This document shows, piece by piece, positions 54,163-63,117 of a DNA stretch of 64,000 bases. The stretch's first letter is position 1, and the number at the start of each line of letters is the position of its first letter. The position numbers were made by a program, and so were the translations under genes. Below the pieces are notes generated by a model, which made no database searches, had not been told where the DNA came from, and saw nothing but the letters and a program-made list of their open reading frames with translations. This stretch comes from CALUTH01 sp964452495 (GTDB taxonomy: Bacteria; Cyanobacteriota; Vampirovibrionia; Gastranaerophilales; Gastranaerophilaceae): assembly GCA_964452495.1 (NCBI GenBank), contig CAYVMC010000002.1, positions 83,864-147,863 on the forward strand, in the 5' to 3' direction.

Positions 54163-54468
54163 ATGATACCAGGAATCACAGAAGAAGAACAACAAATTAT
54201 TGAAAACATATTAAAGGAATATGACAAAGAATATTCTTTTTTCTACTATGGCTCAAGAGTAAAAGGTACTTTTGAAAAAACATCTGATTTGGATATTCTG
54301 ATAAAAGGTAAGCAAGAAATGCCTTTGTCTATGCTAGAGGAATTAAAAGAAAAATTTGATAGCAGCTCTTTGCCTTATATAGTGAATTTTTCAGATTATT
54401 ATGGAATTGAAGAATCTTTTTATAACCTAATAGAACCAATTTTAATTGATTACAAAGATCACGCTTAA
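54163..54468 (+). CDS. mntA: Minimal nucleotidyltransferase, MntA-like antitoxin
   Basis: The nucleotidyltransferase signature GSX10DXD is complete: GSRVKGTFEKTSDLDILIKG (about residues 22-41). In HepT-MntA systems the enzyme adds AMP to the toxin's tyrosine and neutralises it. The 101-residue length is typical of minimal nucleotidyltransferases. Zero-base spacing to hepT supports a toxin-antitoxin pair. Confidence 0.85.
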   Translation: MIPGITEEEQQIIENILKEYDKEYSFFYYGSRVKGTFEKTSDLDILIKGKQEMPLSMLEELKEKFDSSSLPYIVNFSDYYGIEESFYNLIEPILIDYKDHA

Positions 54469-54478
54469 GGAAATTATT

Positions 54479-55336
54479 ATGAACCTAGATATAGCAAATA
54501 TGGTTATGAATATAGGACAGACCTCACAAGGATTTGATTGGGGTGATTTTTGGACTGCATTATTTGCAGCGTTTTTTGGTGCTTTTGCAGCCTATAAGTT
54601 AAATATTTTGCAAGAAAATATTAAACAAGATAAAGAAGAAAAAGCAAAACTACTAAAACTTTTTTATGATGTGAGTATTATTGCAAAGACGTTTGGTTAT
54701 TATTACAAAAATATAAAATCTAGCATAAATGGTATTACAAAAGAAATAACTCCGTTTCAAACTCCTATTTTATTAGGTGCTGTAGATATTGATATTAATG
54801 ACTACGGTTTTATTGCCCAAAAAGCACCTAAATTATATGAAATGCTAACATATATGCAAAATGATATTTTATTATTATTAAACTATAATGATAATTTTAA
54901 GCAATTAGAAACAAATAATCAAGATGAAATATTAGACTGGTTACTATTTATAAATGCACATATACCTAAAACTTTAACAAAAATTTTCGTAGCACTTCAA
55001 AATATTAATCTTTATCTAAATAGATATTACAGATCTGAGAATTTGATAAAAAATGAAGCCTGTAATTCATATATTAGAATAAAGAAAATTCTTAATGAAT
55101 ATAAAAATCAATATCAAAAAATAGTAAGTTCTGAAAAGCCATGTGATATGTATACAGAAAGACCTCTTAGTGATGAAGAAATAGAAACATATAAAATCGA
55201 TTTAGATTATATTAATGAAATTTTAAATACTTGGATTATGGATTTTGGGTTAAACAAAACACAAAAGCAAGAAATCGAAACAGAAATAGCTGACCAAGCA
55301 AAATTAAAATGGGAGGCTCCAGAAAATGAAATATAA
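54479..55336 (+). CDS. Membrane-anchored helical protein, unknown, paired with SIR2 gene
   Basis: I do not recognise this family. A single hydrophobic segment near the N-terminus (about 20-42, WGDFWTALFAAFFGAFAAYK) is followed by a coiled stretch with many lysines and glutamates (KLNILQENIKQDKEEKAKLL). A long soluble helical domain extends to the C-terminus (about 285 residues in total). This layout resembles membrane-tethered sensors or effectors in defence operons. ATG 54479 has an AAGGAAA site. It lies 10 bases after mntA and 36 bases before the SIR2-like gene. Confidence 0.7.
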   Translation: MNLDIANMVMNIGQTSQGFDWGDFWTALFAAFFGAFAAYKLNILQENIKQDKEEKAKLLKLFYDVSIIAKTFGYYYKNIKSSINGITKEITPFQTPILLGAVDIDINDYGFIAQKAPKLYEMLTYMQNDILLLLNYNDNFKQLETNNQDEILDWLLFINAHIPKTLTKIFVALQNINLYLNRYYRSENLIKNEACNSYIRIKKILNEYKNQYQKIVSSEKPCDMYTERPLSDEEIETYKIDLDYINEILNTWIMDFGLNKTQKQEIETEIADQAKLKWEAPENEI

Positions 55337-55372
55337 TTTAAACAATAAAAGTATAAGCTTTGAGGTGAGTAA

Positions 55373-56398
55373 ATGTCTAGTGATGTATTTTTCTTTGGTT
55401 CTGGATTTTCAAAATCTTTAAGAAATAATTATCCAACTTTAAAAGAATTATCAAATTATATAAAAAGGGAGTTTCAATCTGAAAAAGAATCTGTAAACCT
55501 ACATTTCAAGAATGAAGTACCAAGCAAATTTCATGATGATTTTGAAACATTATTAACTTATCTATCTAGTAATTTACCTTACAAAACACCTGTACAAGTT
55601 TCTGCAGATGAAGCATTATATAAAGATATAACTTCAAAACTTGCTAAATATTTTAAACAATTACGCAATGATTCTAATATTGATGCAAATGAACAATATA
55701 TTAAGCAGTTTGCTAAATACATTCTATATAACCAATGTCCATGTATAACTTTAAATTACGATTTAATTCTTGAGGATATTTTATATAAGAATACACTTCT
55801 TGGATACCAAGAAAGTAATGATAATTATTCTGTCTTTTATAAAATACCAATAATTAATCTTGAAAACAGGGTGCCTAATGGCTATGGAAGAATTGCAGGT
55901 AACGAAATTGATCCTCGAAGAAATAAAATGCCAGAGATAATTAAACTACATGGTTCAATAAATTGGTTGTATTCTGGGTTGTCAATGTCAGATCCTGTGT
56001 ATTCTGAAACAGGTAATGAAGCTGATTATTTAAAATCAGGTTTAATAAATTTTATAGTTCCACCTGTATTAGATAAACAAAGCCAATATAATAATGTTAT
56101 TATAAAATCTTTATGGACAAAAGCGTTTAATGCAATAGAAAACGCTCGTAATATTTATATTTATGGTTTTTCTTTCCCTCAAACTGATTATTCAATAAGG
56201 TTTTTATTCCAATCCGCACTAAGGAATAATCATAATTATAAAATTTATGTTATAAATACTGATTCAAATATTGAAAACCTACAATCATATTATACTGAGA
56301 TATTTGGAGAAAACAACTGCGATTTTAGTTGTTGCGTTAGAAATAATCAATTGAGAGAGCTACTAAACATTTTAAAGGAGAGCAGAAATGACCTCTAA
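55373..56398 (+). CDS. SIR2-like (NADase-type) protein, putative defence effector
   Basis: The 341 residues show the SIR2-like fold used by many antiphage NAD-degrading effectors: FFFGSGFSKSL (NAD loop, about 6-16), ITLNYDLILEDIL with N128, IIKLHGSINWLY with H193, and IYGFSFPQTDYSIRF near the C-terminus. N128 and H193 align with catalytic residues of SIR2 NADases. No extra sensor domain is fused, so the membrane protein upstream is a likely partner. A GAGGTGAG site precedes ATG. It overlaps hsdS by 11 bases, which makes it part of the restriction operon. Confidence 0.8.
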   Translation: MSSDVFFFGSGFSKSLRNNYPTLKELSNYIKREFQSEKESVNLHFKNEVPSKFHDDFETLLTYLSSNLPYKTPVQVSADEALYKDITSKLAKYFKQLRNDSNIDANEQYIKQFAKYILYNQCPCITLNYDLILEDILYKNTLLGYQESNDNYSVFYKIPIINLENRVPNGYGRIAGNEIDPRRNKMPEIIKLHGSINWLYSGLSMSDPVYSETGNEADYLKSGLINFIVPPVLDKQSQYNNVIIKSLWTKAFNAIENARNIYIYGFSFPQTDYSIRFLFQSALRNNHNYKIYVINTDSNIENLQSYYTEIFGENNCDFSCCVRNNQLRELLNILKESRNDL

Positions 56399-57551
56399 TT
56401 TGAGCAATGTTTCATATTTTGTAAATGAAAAAGTTAATATAAAAGAATTAAATGTTTTAAATTATATCTCTACTGAAAATATGTTACCTAATAAGGGTGG
56501 AGTTACTAAATCATCAGGTTTGCCAAATGCTAATTATACGCAAAGTTTTTGTGAAGGAGATATTCTTTTATCTAATATAAGACCGTATTTTAAAAAAATA
56601 TGGTATGCAACCTTTAATGGAGGATGTTCAAATGACGTATTAGTATTAAGAGCTAAAAACAATATATATTCAAAATTTTTATATTATGTTTTATCTGACG
56701 ATAAATTTTTTGATTATGATACTGCCACATCTAAAGGTACAAAAATGCCAAGAGGTGATAAGATTGCTATAATGAAATATAGTATCCCACAATATGATAT
56801 GCCTACCCAAGAGAAGATAGCTAGAGTGTTGTCGAGTTTGGATGATAAGATTGAGTTGAATAATAAGATTAATCAAAATTTAGAACAGCAAGCCCAAGCA
56901 ATTTTCAAATCTTGGTTTGTCGATTTCGAACCTTTCGACGGGGAAATGCCTGATGATTGGAGAATTGGAAATCTTAACGATTTGTCTAAAGAGATTATAT
57001 GTGGAAAAACTCCATCTACCCAAAATAAAGAATTTTATGGTAAAGATGTCCCATTTATAACAATTCCGGATATGCATGGGAATGTTTTTGTAATAAATAC
57101 AGAACGTTATTTATCTACAATTGGTGCTAATACTCAAAATAATAAATTTTTACCACCTAATTCAATTTGTGTTAGTTGCATAGCAACAGCGGGTTTAGTA
57201 TCAATTACTTCTGTAATAAGTCAAACTAATCAACAAATTAATTCTATTATTCCTAGGAATAATAACTGGGTTTATTATATTTATATTCATTTAAAAAATT
57301 TGTCCAAACATATACAAATGCTTGGTTCAAGTGGAAGTACAACTTGCAATTTAAATAAAGGACAATTTTCAAAAATCAATATTTTATGTCCTAATGAAAA
57401 TGTAATTAATGAATTCTATAATATTGTTTTTCCAATATTTAGTCAAATTTTAATAAATCAACAAGAAAATATAAAATTAACACAATTACGTGACACACTT
57501 TTACCAAAACTCATGTCTGGTGAAATTGATGTCGATAAGGTCTTGATATAG
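56388..57551 (+). CDS. hsdS: Type I restriction specificity subunit HsdS
   Basis: HsdS sets the DNA target of the type I enzyme. Two target-recognition domains (about 1-140 and 190-330) are each followed by a conserved helical repeat (PTQEKIARVLSSLDDKIELNNKIN and the C-terminal RDTLLPKLMSGEIDVDKVLI). The first domain begins abruptly and may be slightly shortened. The start lies inside the SIR2-like gene with an AAGGAG site. The target sequence cannot be read from the protein. Confidence 0.9.
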   Translation: MTSNLSNVSYFVNEKVNIKELNVLNYISTENMLPNKGGVTKSSGLPNANYTQSFCEGDILLSNIRPYFKKIWYATFNGGCSNDVLVLRAKNNIYSKFLYYVLSDDKFFDYDTATSKGTKMPRGDKIAIMKYSIPQYDMPTQEKIARVLSSLDDKIELNNKINQNLEQQAQAIFKSWFVDFEPFDGEMPDDWRIGNLNDLSKEIICGKTPSTQNKEFYGKDVPFITIPDMHGNVFVINTERYLSTIGANTQNNKFLPPNSICVSCIATAGLVSITSVISQTNQQINSIIPRNNNWVYYIYIHLKNLSKHIQMLGSSGSTTCNLNKGQFSKINILCPNENVINEFYNIVFPIFSQILINQQENIKLTQLRDTLLPKLMSGEIDVDKVLI

Positions 57552-57574
57552 GAAATATTAGAAATAACAAAGAG

Positions 57575-57604
57575 TGTACAAAAATTTTTAAATGCTAATA
57601 TAAT
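57575..57604 (+). promoter_or_regulatory. Possible separate promoter for hsdR
   Basis: TGTACA and TATAAT are spaced by 18 bases, ahead of an AAAGGAG site and the hsdR ATG at 57621. Confidence 0.45.
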
Positions 57605-57620
57605 GTATAAAGGAGCATAG

Positions 57621-60600
57621 ATGACAATTACATTCACAGAAGCGAGTTATGAAAATTCTATAATCGAACTTTTTCAAGGTATGGGGTACAACCACATCTA
57701 TGGTCCCGATGTTGAAAGAGATTATACAAGTCCGTTGTATGAGGAAGTTCTTGTTGATTCTCTATATCGTATTAACCCCAAATTATGCGATGCTGCTATA
57801 AAAGATGCAATTTACAAGCTCAAAAACTTTGAAATAGGTGAGCTTGTTCAAAAAAATGATGTTTTTATGGATTATCTGCAAAACGGGATTGAGGTTAGGT
57901 ATTTAAAAGACGGAGAAGAACATTCTGACATCGCTTATCTTGTAGATTATGAGAATGTAGAAAACAACTCTTTCATTATTGCGAACCAATGGACTTTTAT
58001 TGAAAATTCCGAAAAAAGACCTGATGTAATTCTATTTTTAAACGGTTTGCCTGTTGTAATAATGGAATTGAAATCACCTTCCAGAGAAGAAACTGACGCA
58101 TCAGAGGCTTATCGTCAATTAAAGAATTATATGCATGAAATCCCATCTATGTTTATTTATAACGCAATTTGTGTAATGTCTGATCAATTGACCTCAAAAG
58201 CGGGAACAATCACGTCTGATGAAACTCGCTTTATGGCCTGGAAAACGAAAGACGGAGATTATGAAAATACTCAATTTGCACAGTTTGACACATTCTTTGA
58301 GGGGATTTTCCAAAAAGAAAGATTGTTAGATATTATCAAAAACTTTATTTGTTTTTCAAAAGACGGGTTAGATATATTTAAAATCCTTGCAGGATATCAT
58401 CAATATTTCGCAGTGAAAAAAGCTGTTCAATCAACAAAAAGAGCTGTTGAAACTGATGGAAAAGGTGGGGTTTTCTGGCACACTCAAGGCAGCGGGAAAT
58501 CTTTATCAATGGTATTTTATGCTCATCTTTTGCAAAAAGTATTGAATAACCCGACTATCGTCGTTATTACTGATAGAAATGATCTAGACAATCAATTATA
58601 CGGACAATTCGCAAAATGCAAAGACTTTTTAAGACAAGAGCCTGTTCAAGCATCAAGCAGAGAAAACTTAAAAGAACTTTTGGACGGTAGAGAAGCTAAC
58701 GGGATAATTTTTACTACAATGCAAAAATTTGAAGAGTCAGCTGAGCCATTATCTACAAGAAGAAATATTATTGTTATGGCTGATGAAGCTCATAGAGGAC
58801 AATATGGATTAGCTGAAAAAGTAGATTCTAAAACAGGTGAAATTAAAGTCGGAACAGCAAGAATAATAAGAGATTGCCTTCCAAATGCAACATTCATTGG
58901 TTTTACCGGCACTCCTGTTTCTATAAAAGATAGAAATACAAGGGAAGTTTTTGGGGATTACATAGATGTCTATGATATGACACAAGCTGTTGAAGATGGT
59001 GCAACACGTCCTGTATATTATGAAAGCAGGGTTGTAAAACTTCAACTTGATGAACCGACATTAAGACTTATAGACAAAGAATACGAGATTATGGCTCATA
59101 ATGCTGATTCTGAAGTAATTGAAAAAAGCAAACGAGAACTTGGACAAATGGAAGCCATTTTAGGCAATCCAAATACTATAAATTCGCTTGTTAAAGATAT
59201 TATCGAACATTACGAAACTAACAGAGCTGATAAATTGACCGGAAAAGCAATGATTGTTGCTTATTCAAGACCTATTGCTTTAGATATTTATCATAAAATT
59301 CTTGAACTAAGACCTGATTGGACAGAAAAAGTCAAAGTTGTTATGACAGAAAACAACAACGATCCTGAAGAGTGGCGAAAGGTTATCGGAAACAAACATC
59401 ATAGAGATGAACTGGCAAAAGATTTTAAAAAGAATGATGCAGAATTTAAAATTGTAATCGTTGTTGATATGTGGCTTACAGGCTTTGACGTACCATCTTT
59501 AGCTACAATGTACGTTTATAAGCCAATGTCGGGTTATAACTTGATGCAAGCAATCGCAAGAGTTAATAGAGTTTTTGAAGATAAAGAAGGCGGACTCGTT
59601 GTCGATTATGTCGGTATAGCTTCTGCTTTAAAACAGGCTATGAATGATTATACAGTGAGAGATAGAAAAAATTACGGCGATACGAATATTGAAACATCTG
59701 CTTATCCTAAATTCCTTGAAAAATTAGAAGTTTGCCGTGATATTATGCATGGATTTGATTACTCAAAATTCAACAGCGGAACTGATTTAGAAAGAGGAAG
59801 GCTAATAAGCGGAGGTATGAACTTCTTAATCGGAGTAGAAAATGAAAAGCTCAAAGAACGATTCATAAAAGAAGCTCTATTACTTCATCAAGCACTTTCT
59901 TTATGTTCATCATTAGTTGATAGAAACAATAGAATTGAAGCAGCATTTTTTGAAGCAGTAAGAGTCCTTATCGTACGTTATATGAATGCAGGCTCTGAAA
60001 AGAAAATTTCATTAAAAGAAATGAATCAAAAAATTAATGAACTCCTTAAACAAAGTATCAAAAGTGATGGAGTTATTAATCTTTTCCAAGATGTGAAAGA
60101 AGAATTTTCTCTTTTTGATCCAAAATTTTTAGATGAAATTTCTAAGATGAAAGAAAAAAATGTTGCAGTCGAAGTACTAAAAAAATTACTTGCAGAACAA
60201 ATATCTGTTTATAAAAGAACAAATTTTGTAAAATCAGAAAAATTCAGTGAAATTATTAAAGCAGCAATGAATAGATATATCAATGGATTAATAACTAATG
60301 AAGAAGTTATTGAAGAACTATTGAACATTGCAAAACAAATAGAAAAAGCAAAAGATGAAGGTAACGAATTAGGATTGACTACTGACGAATTAGCTTTTTA
60401 TGATGCTTTAACAAAACCTGCTGCAATTAAGGATTTCTATGAAAATGATGAATTAGTTGCTATCACAAAAGAATTAACAGAAACACTTAGAAAAAATAAA
60501 ACAATCGATTGGCAGAAAAAAGAATCTGCACGAGCTAAAATGCGAATGATGATTAAAAAACTTTTAAAAGCTCATAAATATCCACCGGAAGGAATGGATG

Positions 60601-60662
60601 ATGCAGTTCAAACTGTTATGACACAATGTGAACTCTGGACAGATAATGAATTAGAAAATTAA
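57621..60662 (+). CDS. hsdR: Type I restriction endonuclease subunit HsdR
   Basis: HsdR is the ATP-driven translocase and nuclease of the type I complex. The N-terminal PD-ExK nuclease has DVILFLNGLPVVIMELKSPS (about 134-153). Superfamily 2 motor motifs follow: Walker A HTQGSGKSLSM (about 287-297), DEAH in MADEAHRGQYG, and FIGFTGTPV. The C-terminal third is helical. At 1013 residues it appears full length and intact. Confidence 0.95.
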   Translation: MTITFTEASYENSIIELFQGMGYNHIYGPDVERDYTSPLYEEVLVDSLYRINPKLCDAAIKDAIYKLKNFEIGELVQKNDVFMDYLQNGIEVRYLKDGEEHSDIAYLVDYENVENNSFIIANQWTFIENSEKRPDVILFLNGLPVVIMELKSPSREETDASEAYRQLKNYMHEIPSMFIYNAICVMSDQLTSKAGTITSDETRFMAWKTKDGDYENTQFAQFDTFFEGIFQKERLLDIIKNFICFSKDGLDIFKILAGYHQYFAVKKAVQSTKRAVETDGKGGVFWHTQGSGKSLSMVFYAHLLQKVLNNPTIVVITDRNDLDNQLYGQFAKCKDFLRQEPVQASSRENLKELLDGREANGIIFTTMQKFEESAEPLSTRRNIIVMADEAHRGQYGLAEKVDSKTGEIKVGTARIIRDCLPNATFIGFTGTPVSIKDRNTREVFGDYIDVYDMTQAVEDGATRPVYYESRVVKLQLDEPTLRLIDKEYEIMAHNADSEVIEKSKRELGQMEAILGNPNTINSLVKDIIEHYETNRADKLTGKAMIVAYSRPIALDIYHKILELRPDWTEKVKVVMTENNNDPEEWRKVIGNKHHRDELAKDFKKNDAEFKIVIVVDMWLTGFDVPSLATMYVYKPMSGYNLMQAIARVNRVFEDKEGGLVVDYVGIASALKQAMNDYTVRDRKNYGDTNIETSAYPKFLEKLEVCRDIMHGFDYSKFNSGTDLERGRLISGGMNFLIGVENEKLKERFIKEALLLHQALSLCSSLVDRNNRIEAAFFEAVRVLIVRYMNAGSEKKISLKEMNQKINELLKQSIKSDGVINLFQDVKEEFSLFDPKFLDEISKMKEKNVAVEVLKKLLAEQISVYKRTNFVKSEKFSEIIKAAMNRYINGLITNEEVIEELLNIAKQIEKAKDEGNELGLTTDELAFYDALTKPAAIKDFYENDELVAITKELTETLRKNKTIDWQKKESARAKMRMMIKKLLKAHKYPPEGMDDAVQTVMTQCELWTDNELEN

Positions 60663-60716
60663 CTTGATTTTATTTTAACTTTAAGTGATGAATACGACAC
60701 CTACAAAGGAGGTCGT

Positions 60717-60791
60717 ATGAGTAAAAGTAAGAAATATCGCATTAAAGAAAAAGATTTCAGGAAGTTAAAAAAATTAGCTGAACGGATTTAA
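60717..60791 (+). CDS. Very small basic ORF after hsdR
   Basis: The frame encodes MSKSKKYRIKEKDFRKLKKL and then AERI, behind an AAAGGAGG site that is strong for this genome. It could be a tiny basic protein or the front end of a truncated gene. Confidence 0.35.
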   Translation: MSKSKKYRIKEKDFRKLKKLAERI

Positions 60792-61173
60792 ACACAGTTG
60801 TCGTTATTGTTTAATACTTGGTTGTCGGCATTAAACGGTAATTCCGAGTTTTGCTCTCGGCTTTTGACACTCAGCAAAATCACTTCAGCCTCAGCCGCCA
60901 ATCCGCTTTTGCAGGACGCAACAAGAGGTTGAAGAGTTGTATTATAATATTACTCCAATCATTAAGAATTTAAGGAGAGATGTTGATACAGTAAATGCCT
61001 ATTTTATAAATCATCCAGACAACAAGAATTTTTAAATAGGATTTAAAATCTGTTTTATTACCGTTCAAAAAGTGTTCAAAAAATGATTTGTATTGGAATG
61101 ATACGTTTTGTGTATCTTTAGTTGATATTTAACTTATTGAGAGTGATATATGTCATTGCTGATAAAAGGTTAC

Positions 61174-61386
61174 AATGATTGAATTAGGTAAAAAATATAG
61201 ACTTAAAAGATTAAAGGTTTTGTAAACTTAGATACTAATTATTACAAGGTAATCAAATTTTATAACTCTGATATTGTATTTGTGAAAACAAGTCTGGTGA
61301 AAAATTTGTATTTATGAAGAAGTTTTTAATAGATCACAAAAGCCTGATGATATCTATTCAGATTTGATACTTGAAAGGAATGAATA
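61174..61386 (+). pseudogene. Small gene broken by three frameshifts
   Basis: Joining three frames gives a smooth protein of about 70 residues: MIELGKKYRLKRLK, then GFVNLDTNYYKVIKFYNSDI and VFV, then SGEKFVF, then EEVFNRSQKPDDIYSDLILE and RNE ending at the ATG of the next gene. The breaks lie in or near A/T runs (about 61215, 61290 and 61315). Function is unknown. Decay is likely; sequencing error at three sites is the alternative. Confidence 0.5.
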
Positions 61387-61908
61387 ATGATAGAAAAAGA
61401 CTATGTACTTTATGGAACAAAGGTTTTGAATTTAAAAACACAAGAAATTGGTTTACTGATTTGTATTTGGAAAAATAAATTCGCAGATGCTGAGATAAAT
61501 TACGCAACTTGTGTTGATAAGCAAGGTAAAGCAATAAAAGATTATAACAACAGTATTGAAAGCCCTGTTGAAATACAAAAGAAAATAGAACAGATAAAAA
61601 ATAGGATTAAGAGAAGTTATCAAGATAAGCTTGATAACAACTTACCATACGGTATGAGTGAAAGAGATTGGAATGAGATGATGACAATATGGACTTCAGA
61701 ACTCAACCAATTAGAGATAAAACTTAAAGAACGCAAGCAAAAGCGCAAAATTTTATACAATAAATTAAGCCTAAAAAAAGGCGACCTTAGAACCCCAACA
61801 AACGCAATAATACCAACAAAAAAAGACGATTTAAAATCGTCTTTTGTAAATGGGGCGGATTATGGGATTCGAACCCATGTATGCCGGAACCACAATCCGG
61901 AGCCTTAA
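61387..61908 (+). CDS. Hypothetical island protein with chimeric 3' end
   Basis: I do not recognise this gene. Residues 1-130 look genuine: LYGTKVLNLKTQEIGLLICI followed by a helical, lysine-rich domain with SERDWNEMMTIWTSELNQLE. The remaining 40 residues are read through a terminator and the tRNA-His gene on the other strand, so the natural C-terminus is lost or replaced. An AAAGGAAT site precedes ATG. The gene was probably cut at the island boundary. Confidence 0.55.
   Translation: MIEKDYVLYGTKVLNLKTQEIGLLICIWKNKFADAEINYATCVDKQGKAIKDYNNSIESPVEIQKKIEQIKNRIKRSYQDKLDNNLPYGMSERDWNEMMTIWTSELNQLEIKLKERKQKRKILYNKLSLKKGDLRTPTNAIIPTKKDDLKSSFVNGADYGIRTHVCRNHNPEP
61821..61845 (-). terminator. Bidirectional terminator next to tRNA-His
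   Basis: AAAAGACGATTT and AAATCGTCTTTT form a near-perfect palindrome, 6 bases after the tRNA-His 3' end on the minus strand. Confidence 0.7.
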
Positions 61909-61927
61909 CCACTTGGCAAAACCCGCC
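61851..61927 (-). tRNA. tRNA-His (anticodon GTG)
   Basis: The minus strand folds with acceptor GCGGGTT/AATCCGC, an extra 5' G (position -1) facing C73, D-arm GCC..GGC, anticodon stem CCGGA/TCCGG with loop TTGTGGT (GTG), and T-arm ATGGGTTCGAATCCCAT. CCA is encoded, unlike in the tRNA-Ile of this window. Confidence 0.95.
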
Positions 61928-62013
61928 ACATTAAGCTAACTTTAGTATATCAAATAAATTTTATCTTACAAGTAGTTCCTATAAAAAATACTAAACTTTC
62001 AATATCTTCTGAA

Positions 62014-62043
62014 AAAACCGCTCTGATAACTGAGCGGTTTTTC
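62014..62043 (-). terminator. Terminator after rpaB
   Basis: AAAACCGCTC pairs with GAGCGGTTTT; A and T runs on both sides allow use on either strand. It lies 17 bases after the rpaB stop on the minus strand. Confidence 0.8.
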
Positions 62044-62059
62044 ATATATATTTTAGTTA

Positions 62060-62830
62060 TTAGTTAATTCTTTGGAACATGTATCCTATACCGCGTGCTG
62101 TCAAAATTAATTCCGGATTTGCAGGATCAGCTTCCAATTTTGAACGCAGCCTTGAAATATGAACATCAACAACCCTTGTATCAATTCTATGATCTGCAGG
62201 ATATGACCATACATGCTGCAAAATTTCGTTTCTGGAATAAGCTTGCCCTGAATTGTTAACAAGTAATTCAAGCAAACTGAATTCCATACCGGTTAATCTT
62301 ATTCTTTCATTTTTGCGATAAACCTGACGCCGTGCAGTATCAATTTTAATGCAACCTGTAGTAATTACATTCTTTGCAATCTTACCGCCTGCTACCGGAA
62401 TAACAACATCCTTTACCCCGCTTCTTCTCAATACAGCCTTGACACGAGCTTCCAATTCTTTGGGGGAGAACGGTTTAATTACATAATCATCCGCACCGAG
62501 TTCCAAACCGGTAATTCTTTCTGATACATCACCGAGTGCAGTCAATATAATTATCGGAATGTCAGAGGTTCTTCTAATTTCTCTAGTAACACCATAACCA
62601 TCCATTTTAGGCATCATTACGTCAAGTACGACTAAATCAGGATTCGTTTTATTAAACAGCTCCAGTGCTTCTTCTCCATCTTCAGCTACTACAACATCAT
62701 AGCCAACCATTTTTAGACGTGTCTCTAAAATTCTTCGGATACTTGCTTCGTCATCCGCTACCAATATCTTCTGACGAACCGCTTCTTCTGAATTTAAATC
62801 TTGAACTTCTTCGTTTGTAGTCATCCTCAT
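62060..62830 (-). CDS. rpaB: RpaB-type OmpR-family response regulator
   Basis: The receiver domain (about 20-135) has ILVADDEASIRRILETRLKM and phosphoacceptor D70 in LVVLDVMMPKMDGYGV. The C-terminal winged helix has RIRLTGMEFSLLELLVNNSG, RVVDVHISRLRSKLEADPAN and PELILTARGIGYMFQRI. These stretches match cyanobacterial RpaB (Ycf27) far better than PhoB or OmpR. In cyanobacteria RpaB is an essential regulator; its targets in non-photosynthetic relatives are not known from this sequence. The partner kinase is not adjacent. Confidence 0.9.
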   Translation of the reverse strand: MRMTTNEEVQDLNSEEAVRQKILVADDEASIRRILETRLKMVGYDVVVAEDGEEALELFNKTNPDLVVLDVMMPKMDGYGVTREIRRTSDIPIIILTALGDVSERITGLELGADDYVIKPFSPKELEARVKAVLRRSGVKDVVIPVAGGKIAKNVITTGCIKIDTARRQVYRKNERIRLTGMEFSLLELLVNNSGQAYSRNEILQHVWSYPADHRIDTRVVDVHISRLRSKLEADPANPELILTARGIGYMFQRIN

Positions 62831-63117
62831 TATTCCTTATAGCCAACAAATGTAACAGTAATACTTTGTTCTTAATATTTATATATATATCTTAATAGAA
62901 CTTAAAGAAAATTGCAAGTACTTTTTTTATGCCGCAAGCTAGAAAATAAAGGAGATTTCAGAAATATAATACCAACTTGTAGGAGTACAAATTTTAATCC
63001 AGAAAATTTTATTTGGGTTCTAATTATATTTTATATGTCAAATTTTTACCAAAACATCAGTTCACAAAACTTAATAATTGTATTGAAATATTTGTACTTT
63101 TAATATTAATATTTAAT

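Larger units (their letters stand above)
60663..61386. other. Degraded region after hsdR
   Basis: About 720 bases without an intact gene. It holds a 24-codon ORF with a strong ribosome-binding site (60717-60791), an ORF scrap at about 60914-61035 (...EVEELYYNITPIIKNLRRDV and then DTVNAYFINHP), and a frameshifted small gene (61174-61386). I see no transposase and no tmRNA-end repeat. Confidence 0.5.
51252..61850. mobile_element. Accessory island downstream of ssrA
   Basis: The 3' end of tmRNA is a known integration target. Directly behind it come remnants of a DUF2924/serine-recombinase pair, then a type I restriction operon with inserted toxin-antitoxin and SIR2 genes, and finally decayed genes that run into tRNA-His. 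Genes here are poorer in GC and contain more frame damage than the flanks. I found no second copy of the tmRNA 3' end, so the right boundary is inferred only from the loss of gene integrity near 61790-61850. Confidence 0.5.

Noticed and set aside
60663..61990. Second attachment site copying the tmRNA 3' end
   Set aside because: I searched by eye for the GGGTTCGACTCCC/CATCTCC end downstream of hsdR and found none in this window.
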